Positions 45,501 through 47,785 of a stretch of DNA of 64,000 nt are shown piece by piece (the first letter of the stretch is position 1; each line of letters begins with the position of its first letter). The position numbers were made by a program, and so were the translations under genes. Origin of the DNA: Siphonodentalium dalli (Eukaryota; Mollusca; Scaphopoda; Gadilida; Siphonodentaliidae); assembly GCA_032622095.1 (NCBI GenBank), contig CP136067.1, positions 128,543,990-128,607,989 on the forward strand, read 5' to 3'. The notes under the pieces were generated by a model. That model was not told where the DNA came from. It did no database searches and was given only the letters and a program-made list of their open reading frames with translations.

Positions 45501-45601
45501 AACAGCTCGTTTCACTCATCAACCAAGTCGACAGACTAAACAAGAAATCACGAAACCGACTGCAGGGATTGGTCGAGGATCCAGAGAAGAACAAACGGTG
45601 A
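3117..45601 (+). CDS. VPS50: VPS50 / syndetin, C-terminal three quarters (20 exons)
   Basis: Syndetin is the subunit that, with VPS51, VPS52 and VPS53, forms the EARP complex, which tethers vesicles and recycles cargo from endosomes; in animals it also acts in dense-core vesicle biology (family knowledge). The 20 exons translate to 744 residues and a stop that follow remembered human syndetin nearly colinearly, including [40 protein letters not shown] and [12 protein letters not shown]. Exons: 3117-3199, 4110-4251, 4859-4999, 6195-6327, 9352-9529, 10122-10220, 14572-14662, 16007-16189, 22263-22360, 24454-24545, 26442-26533, 27500-27523, 30780-30878, 32645-32742, 33726-33822, 35781-35939, 38595-38716, 39806-39904, 44046-44136, 45488-45601. 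All borders are AG/GT and the sum, 2,235 nt, is divisible by three. Human syndetin is about 964 residues, so roughly 220 N-terminal residues are encoded upstream of the window. No frame-breaking change is seen; the gene looks functional. Confidence 0.96.
3200..4109 (+). other. VPS50 intron, nothing recognised
   Basis: 910 bp of AT-rich intron between exons 1 and 2; no repeat family from elsewhere in the window was noticed. Confidence 0.5.
4110..4251 (+). CDS. VPS50: VPS50 window exon 2
   Basis: Residues 28-75. Acceptor attttgcag, donor CAG|GTAATG, phase 0 exit. Contains [18 protein letters not shown], a predicted helical stretch, and ends YKLLGKTQ; nearly identical to human through this block, among the best conserved parts of the protein. 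Confidence 0.96.
4308..4826. mobile_element. TTAA-flanked MITE, family e copy 1
   Basis: TTAA at both ends, then AGGTGGATTATCTCTTT / AAGAGATAATCCATCT. Shares ccggggtataaaatattaga and ccctgtccggaaatgcttct with the copy at 6735-7276. About 519 bp, fills most of intron 2; no coding. Confidence 0.8.
4859..4999 (+). CDS. VPS50: VPS50 window exon 3
   Basis: Residues 76-122, exactly 47 codons. Acceptor tcttttag, donor AAG|GTCAGT. Contains [19 protein letters not shown] and LGYVELCAG, matching the human [22 protein letters not shown] region. A perfect long hairpin starts about 30 bases into the following intron. Confidence 0.96.
5033..5112. repeat. Perfect hairpin 30 bp after the exon 3 donor
   Basis: CATCATGGGAGCTGCACTGC and its exact complement enclose a seven-base loop (tttactg); stem about 36 bp. 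The arms resemble the outer end of MITE family c, whose other half appears at 5381-5490 beyond an inserted family d element. Reads as a rearranged, foldback version of that end. Confidence 0.85.
5156..5372. mobile_element. TA-flanked palindromic MITE, family d copy 1
   Basis: Near-perfect foldback. Ends CAGTAATGCCCTAAATAATC and complement, centre gaaagctctc/gagagctttc, with TA on both sides: Tc1/mariner-like. Inserted within a family c relic. Confidence 0.85.
5373..5600. mobile_element. Half of a family c MITE joined to a family m hairpin
   Basis: 5381-5490 carries ccaatgtattctcttatata, its inverted partner and ttttcgcaaaatttcaagaa; from 5496 comes ccctttctttactatagact and aggaaatgttcagataaaaa, the hairpin type that gave rise to the 68-bp satellite. 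Confidence 0.65.
5690..6100. mobile_element. Foldback hAT-like MITE, long subfamily (family a)
   Basis: Two AGAGGGTGAATTTAGTGATG hairpins separated by the long subfamily core (ggagacatagactcag, ggatatagagaaacta, gaagatgaggcctaagcaga). Ends 94 bp before exon 4. Confidence 0.8.
6195..6327 (+). CDS. VPS50: VPS50 window exon 4
   Basis: Residues 123-167. Acceptor caatttccag, donor CAAG|GTAAAT, phase 1 exit. Contains [20 protein letters not shown] followed by a charged, variable linker ([14 protein letters not shown]). Human has a longer acidic linker here, so the family tolerates length change at this point. A TTAA-type MITE begins 28 bases after the donor. Confidence 0.95.
6355..6738. mobile_element. 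piggyBac-type MITE with TTAA TSD, family b copy 1
   Basis: TTAA then CCCTTTACCCAACAGAAG; ends TTGTTGGGTAAAGGG TTAA. Holds two internal hairpins built on CCAATGCATTCTCTTATATA. TTAA flanks and CCC(T) ends fit piggyBac. Directly abuts family e copy 2, sharing one TTAA. Confidence 0.85.
6735..7276. mobile_element. TTAA-flanked MITE, family e copy 2
   Basis: Ends TTAAAGATGGTCTATCTCTT and AAGAGATAATCCATCTTTAA; about 80% like 4308-4826 by eye. No open frame of note. Confidence 0.8.
7317..7580. mobile_element. Family a foldback, degenerate
   Basis: Two gtgaatttggtgatgcta hairpins between caagtctggatctggtgtgt and ccaaggcttg. More diverged than the copies at 32358 or 56044. The following 7581-8177 shows no feature. 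Confidence 0.75.
8181..9300. mobile_element. Non-autonomous PIF/Harbinger-like element
   Basis: Ends GGGTGCATTTACA and TGTAAATGCACCC with TAA directly repeated at 8178-8180 and 9301-9303; three-base TWA duplications with GGG ends are typical of Harbinger. 1,120 bp, no transposase. Interior 8560-9080 has repeated atttccaacy motifs that may be a second, nested element, and a C14 run at 8918-8931. Ends 51 bp before exon 5. Confidence 0.75.
9352..9529 (+). CDS. VPS50: VPS50 window exon 5
   Basis: Residues 167-226. Acceptor tctaatttcag, donor GAG|GTAAGG, phase 2 exit. Contains [20 protein letters not shown] and [11 protein letters not shown], matching human [20 protein letters not shown] and FIFVLDIISR. 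The largest of the visible exons after exon 8. Confidence 0.96.
9580..10090 (+). repeat. Diverged relative of the ~160-bp repeat elements
   Basis: Two rough units sharing ggatgatgactttagttt / ggatgataactttagttt and 'cagaaccaaa'-like text, the style of the elements at 27995 and 46090. Boundaries not seen. Confidence 0.4.
10122..10220 (+). CDS. VPS50: VPS50 window exon 6 (its end seeds an 88-copy array)
   Basis: Residues 226-259: [20 protein letters not shown], then [12 protein letters not shown]. Acceptor ctttacag, donor CAG|GTAGGA. The last 15 exon bases and the donor are the first unit of the 38-bp tandem array that fills most of the next intron, so 87 further donor-like copies lie downstream. 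Read-through past the true donor gives AGG TAG, an immediate stop. Confidence 0.96.
10206..13550 (+). repeat. 38-bp minisatellite, 88 copies, seeded by the exon 6 splice donor
   Basis: Unit: caagcatcatcacag|gtaggatatcatagaatagtcac. The first unit is the actual exon 6 end and donor (gt at 10221); the last donor-like gt is at 13527, exactly 87 x 38 bases later, so the array has no net indel. Variants: cat|gtagga instead of cag|gtagga, gtcagc for gtcacc, and agccacc for agtcacc, which recur in blocks. Unit length is not divisible by three and each unit has tag in the exon frame. Confidence 0.97.
13631..13873. mobile_element. Family a foldback, short subfamily
   Basis: Double palindrome: aatagtgtgcctgtcatttg ... 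caaatgacagacacactatt with two inner AGAGGGTGAATTT hairpins around 'cttacacctcagc'. Right end ttcaaggcttg; left end lacks CAAGCCTTG. Sits just after the array. Confidence 0.85.
13961..14234. mobile_element. Family a foldback, long subfamily, internally shortened
   Basis: Starts caagcctggatatagtgtgc, ends ctatttaagggcttg. Core retains 'ttagaggatatagaaactga' and 'gatgaggcctaagaagaatt'. Confidence 0.8.
14572..14662 (+). CDS. VPS50: VPS50 window exon 7
   Basis: Residues 259-289. Acceptor aatttttag, donor ATG|GTCAGT (a weaker match at -1/-2), phase 0 exit. Reads [20 protein letters not shown] then [10 protein letters not shown], matching human [20 protein letters not shown]. Intron before it is 4,351 bp, mostly tandem array. 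Confidence 0.95.
14720..15832. mobile_element. Family a foldback split by a Harbinger-like insertion
   Basis: Left part 14720-14888 (caagtcttcaaatagtgtgt ...), right part 15621-15832 (ttttatcttctgcaaattta ... gaggtcgccagagggtgaat). The right terminus is lost after agtgatgctagcc. Confidence 0.75.
14889..15620. mobile_element. Non-autonomous Harbinger-like element nested in family a
   Basis: Ends aggctgccgcacacgatgcg and cgcatcgtgtgcggcgggct, TTA at 14886-14888 and 15621-15623. Subterminal repeats of gcacgatatttgtc / gacaaatatcgtgc. 732 bp, no transposase. Confidence 0.75.
16007..16189 (+). CDS. VPS50: VPS50 window exon 8
   Basis: Residues 290-350, 61 codons, the longest exon seen. Acceptor ttattacag, donor GGG|GTGAGT. 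Starts [10 protein letters not shown], runs through a Ser/Thr-rich linker, then [20 protein letters not shown]. Corresponds to the variable middle region of human syndetin (HEFKFMEQSRSPSVSPSK, GGNPFEIQ). Acidic end suggests a disordered hinge. Intron after it is the largest, 6,073 bp. Confidence 0.95.
16239..16474. mobile_element. TTAA-flanked MITE, family c
   Basis: TTAACCCTTTCATGATTGGA ... CATGGAAGGGTTAA, with two cattctcttagatatgc / catatataagggaat hairpins and the ttttcacaaaatatcaggaa right end. Starts about 50 bp after the exon 8 donor. Confidence 0.8.
16471..16729. mobile_element. TTAA-flanked MITE, family m; parent of the 68-bp satellite
   Basis: TTAACCCTTTCTATACTAAA at the left and TTTAGTATTGAAAGGGTTAA at the right. 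Central hairpin: cagataataagttcaaccta against gttgaacttattacttgaac. Its last 68 bp equal one unit of the array that follows. Confidence 0.8.
16662..20420 (+). repeat. 68-bp tandem array, about 55 copies, from a MITE end
   Basis: Unit: acttattatctgaacatttc, then cyatgggataactactcatc, aatgatgctttagtatagac, agggttaa. First unit is the right end of the MITE at 16471-16729. Subtypes: catatggga, cctatggga, cctgtgtga and cctcgtgtg at one site, and tagaca versus tagaaa versus ttgaaa at another; the outer parts carry the ancestral 'gaaagg' form, the middle carries 'gacagg'. Lies inside intron 8. Confidence 0.95.
20421..20857 (+). other. Intron 8, nothing recognised
   Basis: AT-rich, no repeat or gene noticed. 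Confidence 0.5.
20858..21713. mobile_element. TA-flanked MITE carrying a nested family b element
   Basis: Ends CTGTATACACCCATCAGT and ACTGATGGGTGTATACAG, TA on both sides. Subterminal gataagccca repeats. Family b copy 2 sits inside (21041-21426). 21714-22262, to exon 9, shows nothing. Confidence 0.75.
21041..21426. mobile_element. piggyBac-type MITE, family b copy 2
   Basis: TTAACCCTTTACCCAACAGA at the left; right TTGTTGGGTAAAGGGATAA, where the flanking TTAA has become ATAA. Same internal double hairpin as 6355-6738. Confidence 0.85.
22263..22360 (+). CDS. VPS50: VPS50 window exon 9
   Basis: Residues 351-383. Acceptor ctaactaaag (weak pyrimidine tract), donor CAG|GTGAGT, phase 2 exit. Reads [20 protein letters not shown], an acidic Ser/Asp tract seen in human as [20 protein letters not shown]. 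The stretch could be a casein-kinase-type phosphosite cluster (inference). A diverged copy of its last ~50 bases follows in the intron. Confidence 0.94.
22375..22433 (+). repeat. Diverged duplicate of the exon 9 end
   Basis: gattacatgtacatcaaaga gattattggtgaaaagaata copies gattacatcgatgagattac gggtgaaaccaaaaattaca of exon 9 (22320-22360) with small indels; its donor has decayed from ag|gtgagt to ag|ttagct. Older than the other donor duplications. Confidence 0.75.
22503..22517 (+). repeat. Poly-C run (15)
   Basis: Fifteen C in intron 9; the surrounding 22434-22773 has no other feature. Confidence 0.9.
22774..22986. mobile_element. TA-flanked palindromic MITE, family d copy 2
   Basis: CAGTGATGCCCTAAATAATC to its complement; centre ggaaagctctcactgagagc. 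TA at both flanks. Confidence 0.85.
23048..24377. mobile_element. Mutator-like element, non-autonomous, 9-bp TSD
   Basis: Inverted ends of about 100 bp beginning TAGTCCAAGTCTTCTCGTAC, and the direct repeat atttcatga at 23039-23047 and 24378-24386. Long TIRs plus a 9-bp duplication are the MULE signature. 1,330 bp; no transposase frame and no recognisable captured gene. Arms are nearly identical, so it is young. Confidence 0.85.
24454..24545 (+). CDS. VPS50: VPS50 window exon 10
   Basis: Residues 383-414. Acceptor cttatttcag, donor ATAG|GTGGGT, phase 1 exit. Basic start [16 protein letters not shown], then [16 protein letters not shown], matching human APILTNTTLNVIRLVG. The basic tract following the acidic exon 9 is a charge switch within the central linker. 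Confidence 0.95.
24789..25806 (+). mobile_element. Element with ~160-170-bp internal repeats, 'TTTTTAGCTCACCTGAG' type
   Basis: Opens with the short hairpin TAGCTCACC ... GGTGGAGCTA and a gtccgtccatccgtccgtct run, then four to five degenerate units with ggtatggagggtccttgtgt and cagatttgttcaaatggggt. Ends near gactacttgtttttaag. A repeat style common in bivalve genomes (recollection). Confidence 0.65.
25901..26296. mobile_element. TTAA-flanked element, family f (reverse copy)
   Basis: TTAAAGGTACTCAATCCGAT at the left, CGGATTATGCATCTTTAA at the right. Same family as 36961-37407, 57011-57078, 60182-60318 and 62927-63318. Ends are not inverted copies of each other beyond TTAAAG. Confidence 0.65.
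26442..26533 (+). CDS. VPS50: VPS50 window exon 11
   Basis: Residues 414-444. Acceptor atcttgtacag, donor ACA|GTAAGT, phase 0 exit. Reads [20 protein letters not shown] then [10 protein letters not shown], very close to human [21 protein letters not shown]. Confidence 0.96.
26573..26700 (+). repeat. 67-bp direct repeat, two copies
   Basis: cacagtgggtaaatgtggaa and aaatctgtaaaaacatc occur twice, just after exon 11. Rest of intron 11 (26701-27499) is unremarkable. Confidence 0.7.
27500..27523 (+). CDS. VPS50: VPS50 window exon 12, 24-nt microexon
   Basis: Eight codons, VHVFFSDN, aligned to human AIYTFFGRND. Acceptor is a run of T then cag, donor AAT|GTGAGT. Phase 0 on both sides, so skipping it keeps the frame. 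A 38-base C run begins 20 bases after the donor. Called from homology and from the phase bridge between exons 11 and 13. Confidence 0.88.
27543..27580 (+). repeat. Poly-C run (38) beside microexon 12
   Basis: Thirty-eight C on the sense strand, starting 20 bases after the microexon donor. In pre-mRNA this would be a PCBP/hnRNP-E type binding tract (family knowledge); as DNA it could form an i-motif. Confidence 0.95.
27658..27993. mobile_element. Family a foldback, long subfamily, degenerate
   Basis: ctatgggagacctaggatca, aattaggggataataccg and cctctggggacctcattctg mark the core and right hairpin; left terminus lost. Confidence 0.7.
27995..29110 (+). repeat. Array of ~160-bp degenerate units
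   Basis: At least five units, recognisable by 'cggtcataatcttgctaaaa', 'atcagacaaacatggttttc' and 'ccataactcaggtaaa'. Same consensus as the unit at 63538-64000 (gttcgaaaaccaggtttgtc). 29111-29740 shows no feature. Confidence 0.65.
29741..30060. mobile_element. Small TIR element, tatctccgtcaaatatatct type
   Basis: Left tatctccgtcaaatatatct tggacactga, right ttcagtgtccaagatattta ttataggaga. About 320 bp. Left arm is repeated directly at 30083, opening a second copy. Confidence 0.6.
30083..30434. mobile_element. Second tatctccgtcaaatatatct element with a coding-like insert
   Basis: Left arm as at 29741; right side atttattataggagatacat at 30415-30434. In between, 30187-30411 (+) is an open stretch reading [20 protein letters not shown] and [20 protein letters not shown] with a normal amino-acid mix and a terminal stop. 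Function not recognised; a fragment of some mobile-element or host gene carried inside. 30435-30779 has nothing. Confidence 0.5.
30780..30878 (+). CDS. VPS50: VPS50 window exon 13
   Basis: Residues 453-485, 33 codons. Acceptor taatttcag, donor GAA|GTAAGT. Reads [20 protein letters not shown], then [13 protein letters not shown]. Matches human SSRLRTTLNRIQESLIDLE; the Gly/Pro end is a variable loop. Confidence 0.95.
30951..31065. mobile_element. Family d MITE, right half only
   Basis: ctctcagggagagctttccg through gggcattactg, then TA. Left arm missing. Confidence 0.8.
31114..31831. mobile_element. Family a foldback, long composite
   Basis: caagcctgtttatagtgtgt ... cactaaaatcaggcttg. Contains three inner hairpins and ~130 bp of unrelated DNA (31241-31370), so probably one copy interrupted or two fused. 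Confidence 0.75.
31965..32138. mobile_element. Family a remnant
   Basis: ttcaccctctgggacctcat, aggcttcatcttctgggaag and one full hairpin; both termini degraded. Confidence 0.7.
32358..32611. mobile_element. Family a foldback, intact short copy with 8-bp TSD
   Basis: CAAGCCTTGAAATAGTGTGC to its complement, flanked by gatatgtc at 32350-32357 and 32612-32619. The 8-bp duplication places this palindromic family with hAT-type transposition. 254 bp. Lies 33 bp upstream of exon 14. Confidence 0.88.
32645..32742 (+). CDS. VPS50: VPS50 window exon 14
   Basis: Residues 486-518. Acceptor gtttttcag, donor ATT|GTAAGT, phase 2 exit. Reads [20 protein letters not shown], then [12 protein letters not shown]. 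Start of the C-terminal syndetin domain (human [22 protein letters not shown]). A fresh foldback element ends about 30 bases upstream of the acceptor. Confidence 0.96.
32768..32995. mobile_element. Family a remnant, long subfamily core
   Basis: gaccttattctgcttaggcc, ccccaaattggcagatgaca and gaggttcccaatgggtgtac, ending with the gggaacttcaatctgagtct arm. No terminal hairpins. Confidence 0.7.
33062..33331. mobile_element. TTAA-flanked MITE, family c
   Basis: TTAACCCTTTCATGAGGTTC ... CATGGAACGCTTAA; two ctcttatatat/atatataagag hairpins. Shares its right TTAA with the next element. Confidence 0.8.
33328..33542. mobile_element. TTAA-flanked palindrome, family k
   Basis: TTAACCCTTTCAGTGCCAAG to CTTGGCACTGAAAGGGTTAA; nearly every base pairs across the whole 215 bp, loop near actcttagagct. 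Fits a piggyBac-type foldback MITE. Confidence 0.88.
33620..33715. repeat. Hairpin of the 'gagccccac' family
   Basis: ggagccccagacagagaac pairs with ggttctctgtggggctcc. Relatives at 45206-45290 and 50166-50235. It abuts the branch-point region of exon 15. Confidence 0.65.
33726..33822 (+). CDS. VPS50: VPS50 window exon 15
   Basis: Residues 518-550. Acceptor cgttccag, donor CAG|GTGAGT. Reads [20 protein letters not shown], then [12 protein letters not shown], matching human FLAEQFEFLQPHLDAVMP. Its donor is the first unit of a ~57-bp tandem array. Unlike exons 6, 9 and 18, read-through past this donor stays open for about 20 codons. Confidence 0.96.
33822..34262 (+). repeat. ~57-bp tandem array seeded by the exon 15 donor
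   Basis: Unit ggtgagttattgtatctcct tgtaaaaggctcaccccatt cataccccattcatact. About eight copies; GTGAGT donor-like sites recur near 33823, 33940, 33997, 34053, 34099, 34156 and 34214 (second copy reads gttgagt). One unit is 46 bp. The unit also has ggtgag ... ctcacc as a small hairpin. Confidence 0.92.
34478..34700 (+). repeat. Dispersed repeat q, copy 1
   Basis: ggctattttccagtggaaaa, cataaaactgattcagttga and aatcgtggaacgtcataca are shared with 37690-37990. 34701-35227 shows no clear feature. Confidence 0.6.
35228..35481. mobile_element. TTAA-flanked MITE, family c
   Basis: TTAACCATTTCATGACGGGA ... CATGAAAGAGTTAA, with worn hairpins. Confidence 0.78.
35781..35939 (+). CDS. VPS50: VPS50 window exon 16
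   Basis: Residues 551-603, 53 codons. Acceptor tctcttcag, donor AAG|GTGGGT. Contains [16 protein letters not shown] and [20 protein letters not shown]; the latter is almost invariant in animals. The final ~45 bases and donor are duplicated 53 bp downstream. Confidence 0.97.
35953..35998 (+). repeat. 53-bp tandem duplicate of the exon 16 end and donor
   Basis: cttgtctcaacatagccaat atgatgatattctcttaaag|gtaaat copies catgtctcaacacaaccaat acgtcgatgttctgttaaag|gtgggt. The copied donor (gt at 35993) is arguably stronger than the used one at 35940. Using it would add 53 nt and reach an in-frame stop (tct taa). Confidence 0.88.
36049..36484. mobile_element. Family a-like foldback, 'tatggtgctggacattt' ends
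   Basis: Termini caggactcaaaatatggtgc and its near complement gtaccatattttgaggcctg. A distinct end type with the same inner hairpins; the relic at 39690-39788 shares it. Confidence 0.8.
36508..36964. mobile_element. piggyBac-type MITE, family b copy 3 (reverse)
   Basis: TTAACCCTTTACCCAACAAA ... CTTCTGTTGGGTAAAGGGTTAA, reversed relative to copy 1. It carries an extra 36845-36925 segment with tcccgacttacgactt, the end of the element type at 45051-45462. Abuts family f at 36961, sharing TTAA. Confidence 0.82.
36961..37407. mobile_element. TTAA-bounded element, family f copy 2
   Basis: TTAAAGATGTATAATCTGAA ... gggaccatcgaatcagattg agtaccttta. Contains gggcaattaatcgattctg as at 63280. Confidence 0.7.
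37407..37553. mobile_element. Family c remnant (reverse)
   Basis: gcgaaaaccttttgccaatg, then two ctcttatatatgcga hairpin arms; ends are lost. Confidence 0.65.
37690..37990 (+). repeat. Dispersed repeat q, copy 2
   Basis: gccattttccagtgggaaaa, cataaaactgactcggttga and aatcatggaacatcataca as in 34478-34700. Confidence 0.6.
38110..38582. mobile_element. Family a foldback ending at the exon 17 acceptor
   Basis: caagcctgtgtttagtgtgt ... gcacaataaactcaagcctg, with the long core (ctgcttaggcctcatcttct, ccctcaaattggcag-like text). Its last base is about 12 bp before exon 17. Confidence 0.8.
38595..38716 (+). CDS. VPS50: VPS50 window exon 17
   Basis: Residues 604-644. Acceptor catttccag, donor AGG|GTAGGT, phase 2 exit. 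Reads [20 protein letters not shown], then [21 protein letters not shown] foldback MITE abuts the polypyrimidine tract, so part of the acceptor region may be transposon-derived. Confidence 0.96.
38717..39184 (+). other. Intron 17, first part
   Basis: Apart from two short 'cgtggtaattgc...gcagttacgc' stretches near 38990 and 39105 nothing recognisable. Confidence 0.45.
39187..39400. mobile_element. TA-flanked palindromic MITE, family d copy 4
   Basis: CAGTAATGCCCTAAGTAATC to its complement, 214 bp, almost perfect stem with gctctcggggagagc at the turn; TA on both sides. The youngest-looking copy. Confidence 0.9.
39690..39788. mobile_element. Family a-like relic 17 bp before exon 18
   Basis: gctgaatttagtgacgataa, ggtagcatcactaaattcac and gaccagcaccatatattgag gcctg. 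Same end type as 36049-36484. Confidence 0.7.
39806..39904 (+). CDS. VPS50: VPS50 window exon 18
   Basis: Residues 644-677. Acceptor atgtttgcag, donor AAG|GTAGGT. Reads [20 protein letters not shown], then [12 protein letters not shown], near-identical to human [20 protein letters not shown]. Donor and 26 following bases are repeated four times (30-bp period). A MITE remnant ends 17 bases before the exon. Confidence 0.96.
39902..40021 (+). repeat. 30-bp array, four copies, seeded by the exon 18 donor
   Basis: Unit aag|gtaggtattatttataa atttaatcac. Donor-like gt at 39905 (used), 39935, 39965 and 39995. Copies identical except the first and last edges, so recent. Skipping to any later donor meets AGG TAG. 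Confidence 0.95.
40127..40711. mobile_element. TTAA-flanked MITE hosting a family a insertion
   Basis: TTAAAGGGGTACTGTACACT ... AGTGTACAGTCCCCCTTTAA, followed inwards by aaatccaggc / gccggattt and gggaccatctcc / ggagatggtccc. Family a element 40190-40443 lies within. Confidence 0.78.
40190..40443. mobile_element. Family a foldback, intact short copy
   Basis: CAAGCCTTGAAATAGTGTGC to its complement, 254 bp. Flanks are a 24-bp direct repeat (accatctccaattatacta ataat / accatgtccaattatacta ataat) rather than a simple 8-bp duplication. Confidence 0.88.
41606..42675. mobile_element. hAT-like element nested in the previous one
   Basis: TAGGGTCCTGCGAAT ... ATTCGCAGGACCCTA, flanked by ctgccccc at 41598-41605 and 42676-42683. 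Both ends carry tandem 'tcgaatcgaa' and 'tcgaatatcgaa' subterminal motifs, the usual arrangement of transposase-binding repeats. 1,070 bp, interior non-coding. Confidence 0.9.
42679..42702 (+). repeat. Poly-C run (24)
   Basis: Starts within the right-hand target duplication of the nested hAT-like element; the left copy has only five C, so the run probably existed, or grew, on one side. Confidence 0.9.
42996..43068. repeat. Short foldback
   Basis: caatgtgttcataaacctat gaa pairs with ttcataggtttatgaacaca ttg around a 20-bp centre containing gtgacgtcac. Confidence 0.75.
43494..43622. repeat. Foldback of about 130 bp
   Basis: aacggcggattcaacgtggt catgggttttgac pairs with gtcaaaatcctatgaccaca ttgaaactgccgtt, and inside it attcagcaaact with agtttgctgaat. 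Confidence 0.75.
43624..43882 (+). repeat. 26-bp tandem array, about ten copies
   Basis: Unit tatataatcaggtatctgtt catgat. A single stray copy lies at 40827-40858, on the other side of the hAT-like element. Confidence 0.9.
43901..43992 (+). repeat. Upstream duplicate of the exon 19 acceptor and exon start
   Basis: ataggtccaaattacaggta ... cttttacag|gcccattcca matches 44007-44100 with a 106-bp period. The exon-like part (43940-43989) lacks 12 bp (the codons around AYIK) and breaks off after ccagagaat. The acceptor is intact, so it is a decoy 3' splice site. Confidence 0.88.
44046..44136 (+). CDS. VPS50: VPS50 window exon 19
   Basis: Residues 677-707. Acceptor tcttttacag, donor AAG|GTATGG. 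Reads [20 protein letters not shown], then [10 protein letters not shown]; human has [20 protein letters not shown]. A damaged near-copy of the acceptor and first half of this exon lies 106 bp upstream; this copy is chosen because it alone keeps AYIK and runs to a good donor. Confidence 0.96.
44174..44401. mobile_element. Family a foldback, short subfamily
   Basis: CAAGCCTTGAAATAGTGTGT at the left, gacaggcacactatt at the right; the last ~9 bp are missing. 44402-45040 shows no feature. Confidence 0.82.
45051..45462. mobile_element. Foldback element with aaatc TSD, built around family b hairpins
   Basis: cagttgtaagtcgggatttt ... atcccgacttacgactg, flanked by aaatc on each side. Inside it are the two CCAATGCATTCTCTTATATA hairpins of family b and a 'gagccccag' hairpin (45206-45290). 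Ends 25 bp before exon 20. Confidence 0.7.
45488..45601 (+). CDS. VPS50: VPS50 window exon 20, terminal, with stop
   Basis: Residues 708-744 and TGA. Acceptor ctgacacag. Reads [20 protein letters not shown], then [17 protein letters not shown]. Human ends [20 protein letters not shown] R, so length and basic tail agree. The acceptor tract (ttcctctctctctgacacag) lies just after a foldback insertion ending at 45462. Confidence 0.95.
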   Translation, partial: EYTIKQLVSLINQVDRLNKKSRNRLQGLVEDPEKNKR

Positions 45602-45818
45602 CGATCGTTATTAAATTATGTTTTGAAACCATTCCACCAGCATATGATGTGCTTAGCTTGAGGTGCTACAGTTTATATATAGATTGTGTCAAATGTGCTG
45701 TGATAATCAATTTCTTTCACTTAGTTTTATCTGTACCCATACCATAGTATGGTACACATAGTGTCGACATCAGGATTGACCACTTGTCGTTGGTCCGTCT
45801 GTCTGTGTCCATATAAAG

Positions 45819-45824
45819 AATAAA
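45819..45824 (+). terminator. Candidate VPS50 poly(A) signal
   Basis: First AATAAA after the VPS50 stop, 218 bases downstream; a second one follows at 45853-45858. The 3' UTR from 45602 shows no repeat before this point. Cleavage site not determinable by eye. Confidence 0.5.
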
Positions 45825-46089
45825 TGGGGTGTTATAGGCTCTATTCTTTATAAATAAATCTATACCAGGGGTAAACTCACCTAAATTCACCCCCGGATGC
45901 TCATCTATTTACAGCACTAGATCAATGAGTCGATGCGACCATTCTCTTTCGTTGCTCACGGTCGACTGCCGACATATCCTTCACCGGGAATCGTGGGATT
46001 AGTAATCATCTCAAATCTGCGCTCGGCGAGTGTGACCGATAATTCCCGGTTAATAATACAAGGCTGGACACATATTTAACCGATTTCCA

Positions 46090-46380
46090 CAACACATACA
46101 CACTTTACGCATGGTGCGATAAATCAAACATTTTTTATCCGAACGGAACCAAATTGTGTATGTGTGTTTCTCACCCCAAAATACAGATAGAGTTTGAATA
46201 TGGGATTGATCAGAGTTTTTTAACGGAGTTATGGCCCTTTTTTCAACTTAGAATTCATGCATGCTGCAATAACTCAAAAACATTTTATCTGATCAGAACC
46301 AAATTTGGTATGCGAATTTCTCAGCCCAAAATACAGATCGAGTTATGGCCCTTTTTTCGAAAAGTGATATCTTTTTAATT
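46090..46380 (+). repeat. Two ~150-bp degenerate units
   Basis: gaaccaaatttggtatgcga and 'cccaaaatacagatagagtt' twice; same consensus group as 27995-29110. 45825-46089 shows nothing beyond UTR-like DNA. Confidence 0.6.
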
Positions 46381-46718
46381 TTTTTAATCTTTGAAGATTA
46401 ACATGTGAATGTCATGGATTTTAGCGTCCAAGCTGAAAATAACTAATCACTATCGCCAACCTATGGGTTAAACATCTGATCGGCCTCATTAAAGATGCTA
46501 TATCTCTTCCCATTCTATTTTTATGCTACCACTGATTAAAATAATTGAATCGGCACTAACGAAACACTCTCAAATTTACTGAAAAATGTAAGAAGCAAAA
46601 CATGTTTTTTCAGTGCTATATCGACTAGTTTGTTTCAGAAATCGTCTGCATAGGTATGTTTTGCGATACATCTCACCAAATTAAGTGTTATTTTAGGATT
46701 CGAACAAGCCATGTCCGT

Positions 46719-47121
46719 TTAACCCTTTACCCAACAGAACGGCCCTGAGCCAATGCATTCTCTTATATATAAGAGAATGCATTGGCTTAACACATATTAA
46801 AAATGATAAAATTGTCAAAGAATGTAGAAAAATATTATAAAAATTGTTAAAAACTGTAAGAATTTTTTTTTAAATTGTTAAAGAATGTAAGAAAAAATGG
46901 TCAATGCATTCTCTTATATATGCGAGGCGACCTATGGTCGACTCGCATATATAAGAGAATGCATTGGCACAGGGCATAACTGTAACCATCACAATGTGGT
47001 CAATGAACCGGTTCCAATGATATCCATATTTGTATGGTGTTATTGAGACAGACCGAAGATATTTTAGGCTGTTGAAGCTTTATTTGGGCGTTTTTGGCCG
47101 TTTTGTTGGGTAAAGGGTTAA
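46719..47121. mobile_element. piggyBac-type MITE, family b copy 4
   Basis: TTAACCCTTTACCCAACAGA ... TTTTGTTGGGTAAAGGGTTAA. Left hairpin shortened, centre rearranged with a duplicated 'aaattgttaaagaatgtaag'. Confidence 0.84.
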
Positions 47122-47192
47122 AAGACAATAGTATTCTTTGTGTGGCAGGAAAAAAAATCACCCTGTAATATAATGAAATGTCTTTTTTTCTA

Positions 47193-47444
47193 TTAAAACC
47201 CTTTCATGACAGGAGCTGCGCTGTTGCAGCATTATAGATCCTGTGCCAGTGCATTCTCTTATATATGTGAGTCTCCCATAGGGAGCCTCGCATATATAAG
47301 AAAAGGCACTGGCCTACAATGTCAAGGTAAATATTGTCAGGCCAATGTATTCCCTTATATATACGAGTCTCCCTATTTATAAGAGAATGCATTGGCACAG
47401 GGTTTTCGCAAAATTTCAGGAAGATCCAGTCATGGAAGGATTAA
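47193..47444. mobile_element. TTAA-flanked MITE, family c
   Basis: ttaaaaccctttcatgacag ... catggaaggattaa; two hairpins. Confidence 0.78.
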
Positions 47445-47785
47445 AAGATCAATCATAAAATAAAAGCCTTTTTGACAGCTCATATTTGATAAGAGAATTT
47501 TGATTTGTCATGCTATCAGAAAATATATGTTAACAATATATTAAATTATCGTATCATCACTTTACCTTTTTCTATCATGATAAATGATATATAATTTTGA
47601 AGACAGATTAATCGCAGATATGTCAGATGATTAATCACATTCAGGAGTATACGTGAATGCCCGGACTCCACGTGTAAATATTGTACGTCTTTTCGATGAA
47701 AGTCTGTTATAGAAGAGTAACGGGATGGGACTCGGTCCAAAATAGCATCAACCCAACCGATATCCCAATCTGTTGTGGACCAATA

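Noticed and set aside
36650-47398. Frames reading QCILLYMRG...[10 protein letters not shown]
   Set aside because: Translation of the CATTCTCTTATATATGCGAG hairpins in families b and c.
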